NCBI GenBank assembly: GCA_027604185.1
Contig: JADGKB010000111.1
Span: 1 to 43,202 of the forward strand
Length of the DNA: 43,202 bases
Origin: Boothiomyces macroporosus
Lineage: Eukaryota; Chytridiomycota; Chytridiomycetes; Rhizophydiales; Terramycetaceae
Reading direction: 5' to 3'
Part shown: in pieces, positions 40,688 to 43,202 of the stretch
Position numbering within the stretch: the first letter of the stretch is position 1
How the letters are laid out: every line of letters begins with the position of its first letter
Translations under genes and position numbers: made by a program
Notes under the pieces: model-generated
What the model saw: the letters and a program-made list of their open reading frames with translations, nothing else
Database searches by the model: none
Told to the model about the DNA's origin: nothing

Positions 40688-41744
40688 GGAACTATTCAAT
40701 GAAATCACACTTGAGCTTGAAACCACAAAACAGAAACTTGTAGAGGTGGAAAAGAAGCATTCAGCTTTAATTGACGCCAGTAAAACGCAATTGCAAGATA
40801 TATATCACGACTTTAGTGTAAAGGAGGATACACTGAATATGCAAATCAGGAATCTCGAATCAAGACTAAAGAAATCGGAGGCTTCCAATCTGGAATTATC
40901 AGCTAATTTGAACGAAAGTACTGTGCCATTGCTGCAGCAGATTACCAACCTTGAAATGAAGAATAGGGAACTATCCCACGATCTTTTCAACCTTTCAAAG
41001 GAACTTTTAGACTCTGGTAAAGTAAAAGAGGAAATCAAAGTGCTGCAAGTACAAATTAAATCATTACAAGACGAATTGGAATTAAAAGAAAAGAGTGTCA
41101 GTGAATTAGCTTTGCAAATCTCTAGTTACGAGAAACATGTATTGGAAAAAGAAGAGAAAATCAATGAACTTGTCAATACAATTGCAAAAATACAAGATGA
41201 AAGGGAAGGGCTGATAAAGGAAAAGGAAAAGATACTAGAGCAGCATAAATTGGCACTAGAGAGTCAGCAATCTCAGAGTTCAATAAATTCAGACAAGGAC
41301 GAAGAAGTAAAGACAGAAAAGAAAAACAGGGAGCAACTGCGAATAGAGATTCAGCAGGAAAGAGAATCATCTGCTTCGGTACATGTAGTTAATTCTAGAG
41401 CCCTACAACTCCAAGAAATACTTTGCTGTTGGTTGGTCAGCTTCAAACACAGCTTAAACAGACAAAATCAAGATACCAGCTGCTAGAAGTTCAGTTCCAA
41501 CAGTTGCAACAAGAACTGGATCAGCACAAATCGATAATAAACGAAACAGATATCTACAAGACTCGCCTATCTGATATAGAAAAAGAAAATGAAGACTTGA
41601 AGAAAAAGTAGTTTGATTTAACCTAGATTTGATTTACTATTAATTATGGTTGGCGAGAAAGAAGAAAGAATTGGCGAGTTGGAAAATGATATTATTGATA
41701 TGAAACAAGTCTTTCAACAGCAGTTGAATGAAAAGTACAAATAA
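40688..41744 (+). pseudogene. TMF-like coiled-coil gene, 5'-truncated duplicate
   Basis: Copies the TMF-like gene from codon 26 onward (exons 40688-41378, 41399-41607 and 41627-41744), with both microintrons kept. The original start codon and first 25 codons are missing. The frame stays open upstream to 40647 without an ATG, and the first in-frame Met is the one in TLNMQIRN. All frames are still open, which fits a recent event. Differences from the intact copy after splicing: four amino-acid changes, three silent changes and one base inside the first intron. Confidence 0.8.
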
Positions 41745-41757
41745 ATGGACATTATGT

Positions 41758-43202
41758 TTATTCATCACAGTCGTCACTTGCACCGGTTTCTATTGGACTG
41801 TCGGAAGTTGTAGTTGGGCTTGGACTGTTTGTTGATGATGATATTGTAACGATATCAGTTGTTACCAAAGGGATTTGCAAAGTGCTGGTTTGAACTAAAC
41901 TAGTTGTTTCTGGGGATAAAGTAGTGGCAATAATAATGGTAGTCCTTGATGCAACAATGGATGTTGTACCGGTCGGGTCAAGTGCTTTGGTAGATTCTGC
42001 AGCCTGAGATGTAGTTGGATGAGGAATTACAGTGTCTGGTCCACCACCTTGACTTTCTGACGAACCAACAATTGAGCTTTTACCTGGACAAAAAGAGATG
42101 GTGTACTCTACCATATTGGTTGCTTTTTCTGCATTGAACGGATCAGCACCTTGTACGAAATTGCTACAAACAAAAGTGCTTGATTTGTCATCATATGGGT
42201 ACACGTATGCAGTAGGACAGGTTTCCTTTATCCATTTTAAATGAGGAAGTACATGGTTGATCCAATTTGGGTTGATAAACGTGCAGTCTTGGGTAACAGC
42301 AGGAACCTTGATTCCAATACTGTTCCAGTTTTGACACCCACAACAACCTTCATTTGAATGAGCTTTGTCTTGGTAACAAGATGGTAGCCCATTAGAACAG
42401 CCAAATAAATCAGCAAGTTTAACTCCATTATTTGGTGCTGTTAAAGTGGTTGAGCATTTATCAGTCCCACAAGCTTTTTCAGGGCTAAAGTATCCTAAAA
42501 GCTTTCCACAATGAAGGTCGTTTGATGGATCAAACCCAGGTGTTTGAGATGGAATGCCGCATTTCAGACCTGCTTGACAGTCCGAGTCTTTTGCGCATTT
42601 TGGAGATTTGTTATCACCGGAAACCCATACTTGGAACGGAGTGGGTGGTTCCAAGTTCCAGCTACAAGCACCTAAATCAGGGTGTTTAGGCGTTTGGCTT
42701 CCGGGGTTGGTGCAAAAGTATGGATCGGAGGGTTTTAGTAAAGAGTCTGGCACATTGGCACTCATTTCCATTGGAACAGAGAAACCTGGTATTAATTAAA
42801 CTTACCATCAATCAAAGAAACATCGTAAAAGTCGACGTCAGTTCTAGCCAAAGTGAATTCAGCCTTGGCAGTTTGAGGACCTCTGTTTAGACCAGTCGCA
42901 TCACAAGTCTCTCCAGTGCAACCTGCAAGTTAGCTGTAATGTACCTTCGATATTACCACTCCACACAGGACCGTTATTGTTGGAGAATGGAAAAGTAAGA
43001 GTGTTTGTTTGCCCTGGTTGTAGCAAAGTTGGCCCACTCAATTTCGGAGCGACATAGAAGCACACCTTGTTCTTTGTGTTGCATGAACCACCATCAAGAC
43101 AATCGGCGTCAGAGTTGCATTGGTTCAAGCCAGCTTTGAAACCAATAGCACCAGGGATAAAATTAATGTTTACTGGTGCAGCGCAGTTGTTTACAACTTT
43201 TA
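41758..43202 (-). CDS. Thaumatin-like protein with Cys-rich inserts and Ser/Thr-rich tail (5' end outside window)
   Basis: Exons 43202-42945 (partial), 42922-42806 and 42785-41758, with introns of 22 and 20 nt. It begins VVNNCAAPVNINF at the window edge. Spliced blocks match the thaumatin/PR-5 family: W-x-GNIEGCTGETC, KAEFTLARTDVDFYDVSLIDGFSVPMEM (here split in two quoted pieces by the splice at DG), then CGTDKC, CYQDKA...CCGC and YVYPYDDKSSTFVC...YTISFCPG. Two unusual inserts with the pattern C-x-x-D-x-DC-x-x-G-x-x-C occur, one in exon 1 and one in exon 3. A Ser/Thr/Pro-rich tail of about 100 residues ends in DDCDE, without a GPI signal. It is likely secreted, acting on beta-glucan or other wall material. 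One of the duplicated pair; this copy keeps its 5' exons. Confidence 0.85.

Larger units (their letters stand above)
38593..42782. repeat. Tandem duplication, 2 x 2095 bp
   Basis: Bases 38593-40687 and 40688-42782 are direct, abutting copies with nine substitutions that I can see and no indels (about 99.6% identical). Copy borders fall inside two genes: the unit starts within the first exon of the TMF-like gene and ends within the last exon of the thaumatin-like gene. There is no target-site duplication or terminal repeat, and little or no homology at the junction. Confidence 0.95.

Noticed and set aside
38593..42782. Transposon-mediated duplication
   Set aside because: No terminal inverted repeats, target-site duplication or transposase; the borders lie inside ordinary genes.

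Overview
The window looks like nuclear DNA of a fungus or a close fungal relative (a chytrid-, aphelid- or cryptomycete-like lineage; I cannot name the species). It is AT-rich, compact and eukaryotic. It carries fungal-type CBM1 modules, family-5 mannanases, a thaumatin-like protein, a U2 snRNP SF3B1 gene, a TMF/Golgi coiled-coil protein, a PI31 proteasome regulator and several seven-helix receptors. The standard genetic code reads through every gene.

The main discovery is intron size. Many genes look broken into several reading frames, but the frames join perfectly when GT...AG introns of only 18 to 22 nt are removed. I count 28 such microintrons (one of 18, five of 19, sixteen of 20, four of 21, two of 22 nt) and one 48-nt intron. 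After splicing, protein families come out intact: a 12-exon ABCC transporter of 1284 aa, SF3B1 of 1096 aa, and a class-A-like receptor of 350 aa. All five introns whose length is a multiple of three contain an in-frame stop.

Layout. 0-5.2 kb: the end of a possible 2H-phosphoesterase gene, a cupredoxin-like cell-surface protein, a mucin-like membrane protein, a possible PD-(D/E)XK nuclease-like protein and a small membrane protein. 5.2-10.7 kb: a seven-helix protein with a cysteine-rich ectodomain, a 15-bp minisatellite, and SF3B1. 11-13.8 kb: three more short single-pass membrane proteins. 14.7-20.8 kb: an unknown cytosolic protein and the ABCC exporter. 21-26 kb: a MINPP1-type histidine phosphatase, PI31, a second cysteine-ectodomain seven-helix protein and a four-helix protein. 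26-31 kb: two mannanase-type genes, one intracellular-looking and one with two CBM1 and two catalytic domains. 31-38.4 kb: a cluster of three class-A-like receptors, another seven-helix protein, and a third cysteine-ectodomain seven-helix protein. 38.5-43.2 kb: a 2095-bp tandem duplication that leaves one intact and one 5'-truncated copy each of a TMF-like gene and a thaumatin-like gene.

Together the window is rich in sensory and surface functions (seven seven-helix proteins, four mucin-like membrane proteins, a cupredoxin) and in enzymes for plant or algal wall mannan and phytate, interspersed with housekeeping genes. This would fit an organism that senses and digests algal or plant material, but that lifestyle is inference.
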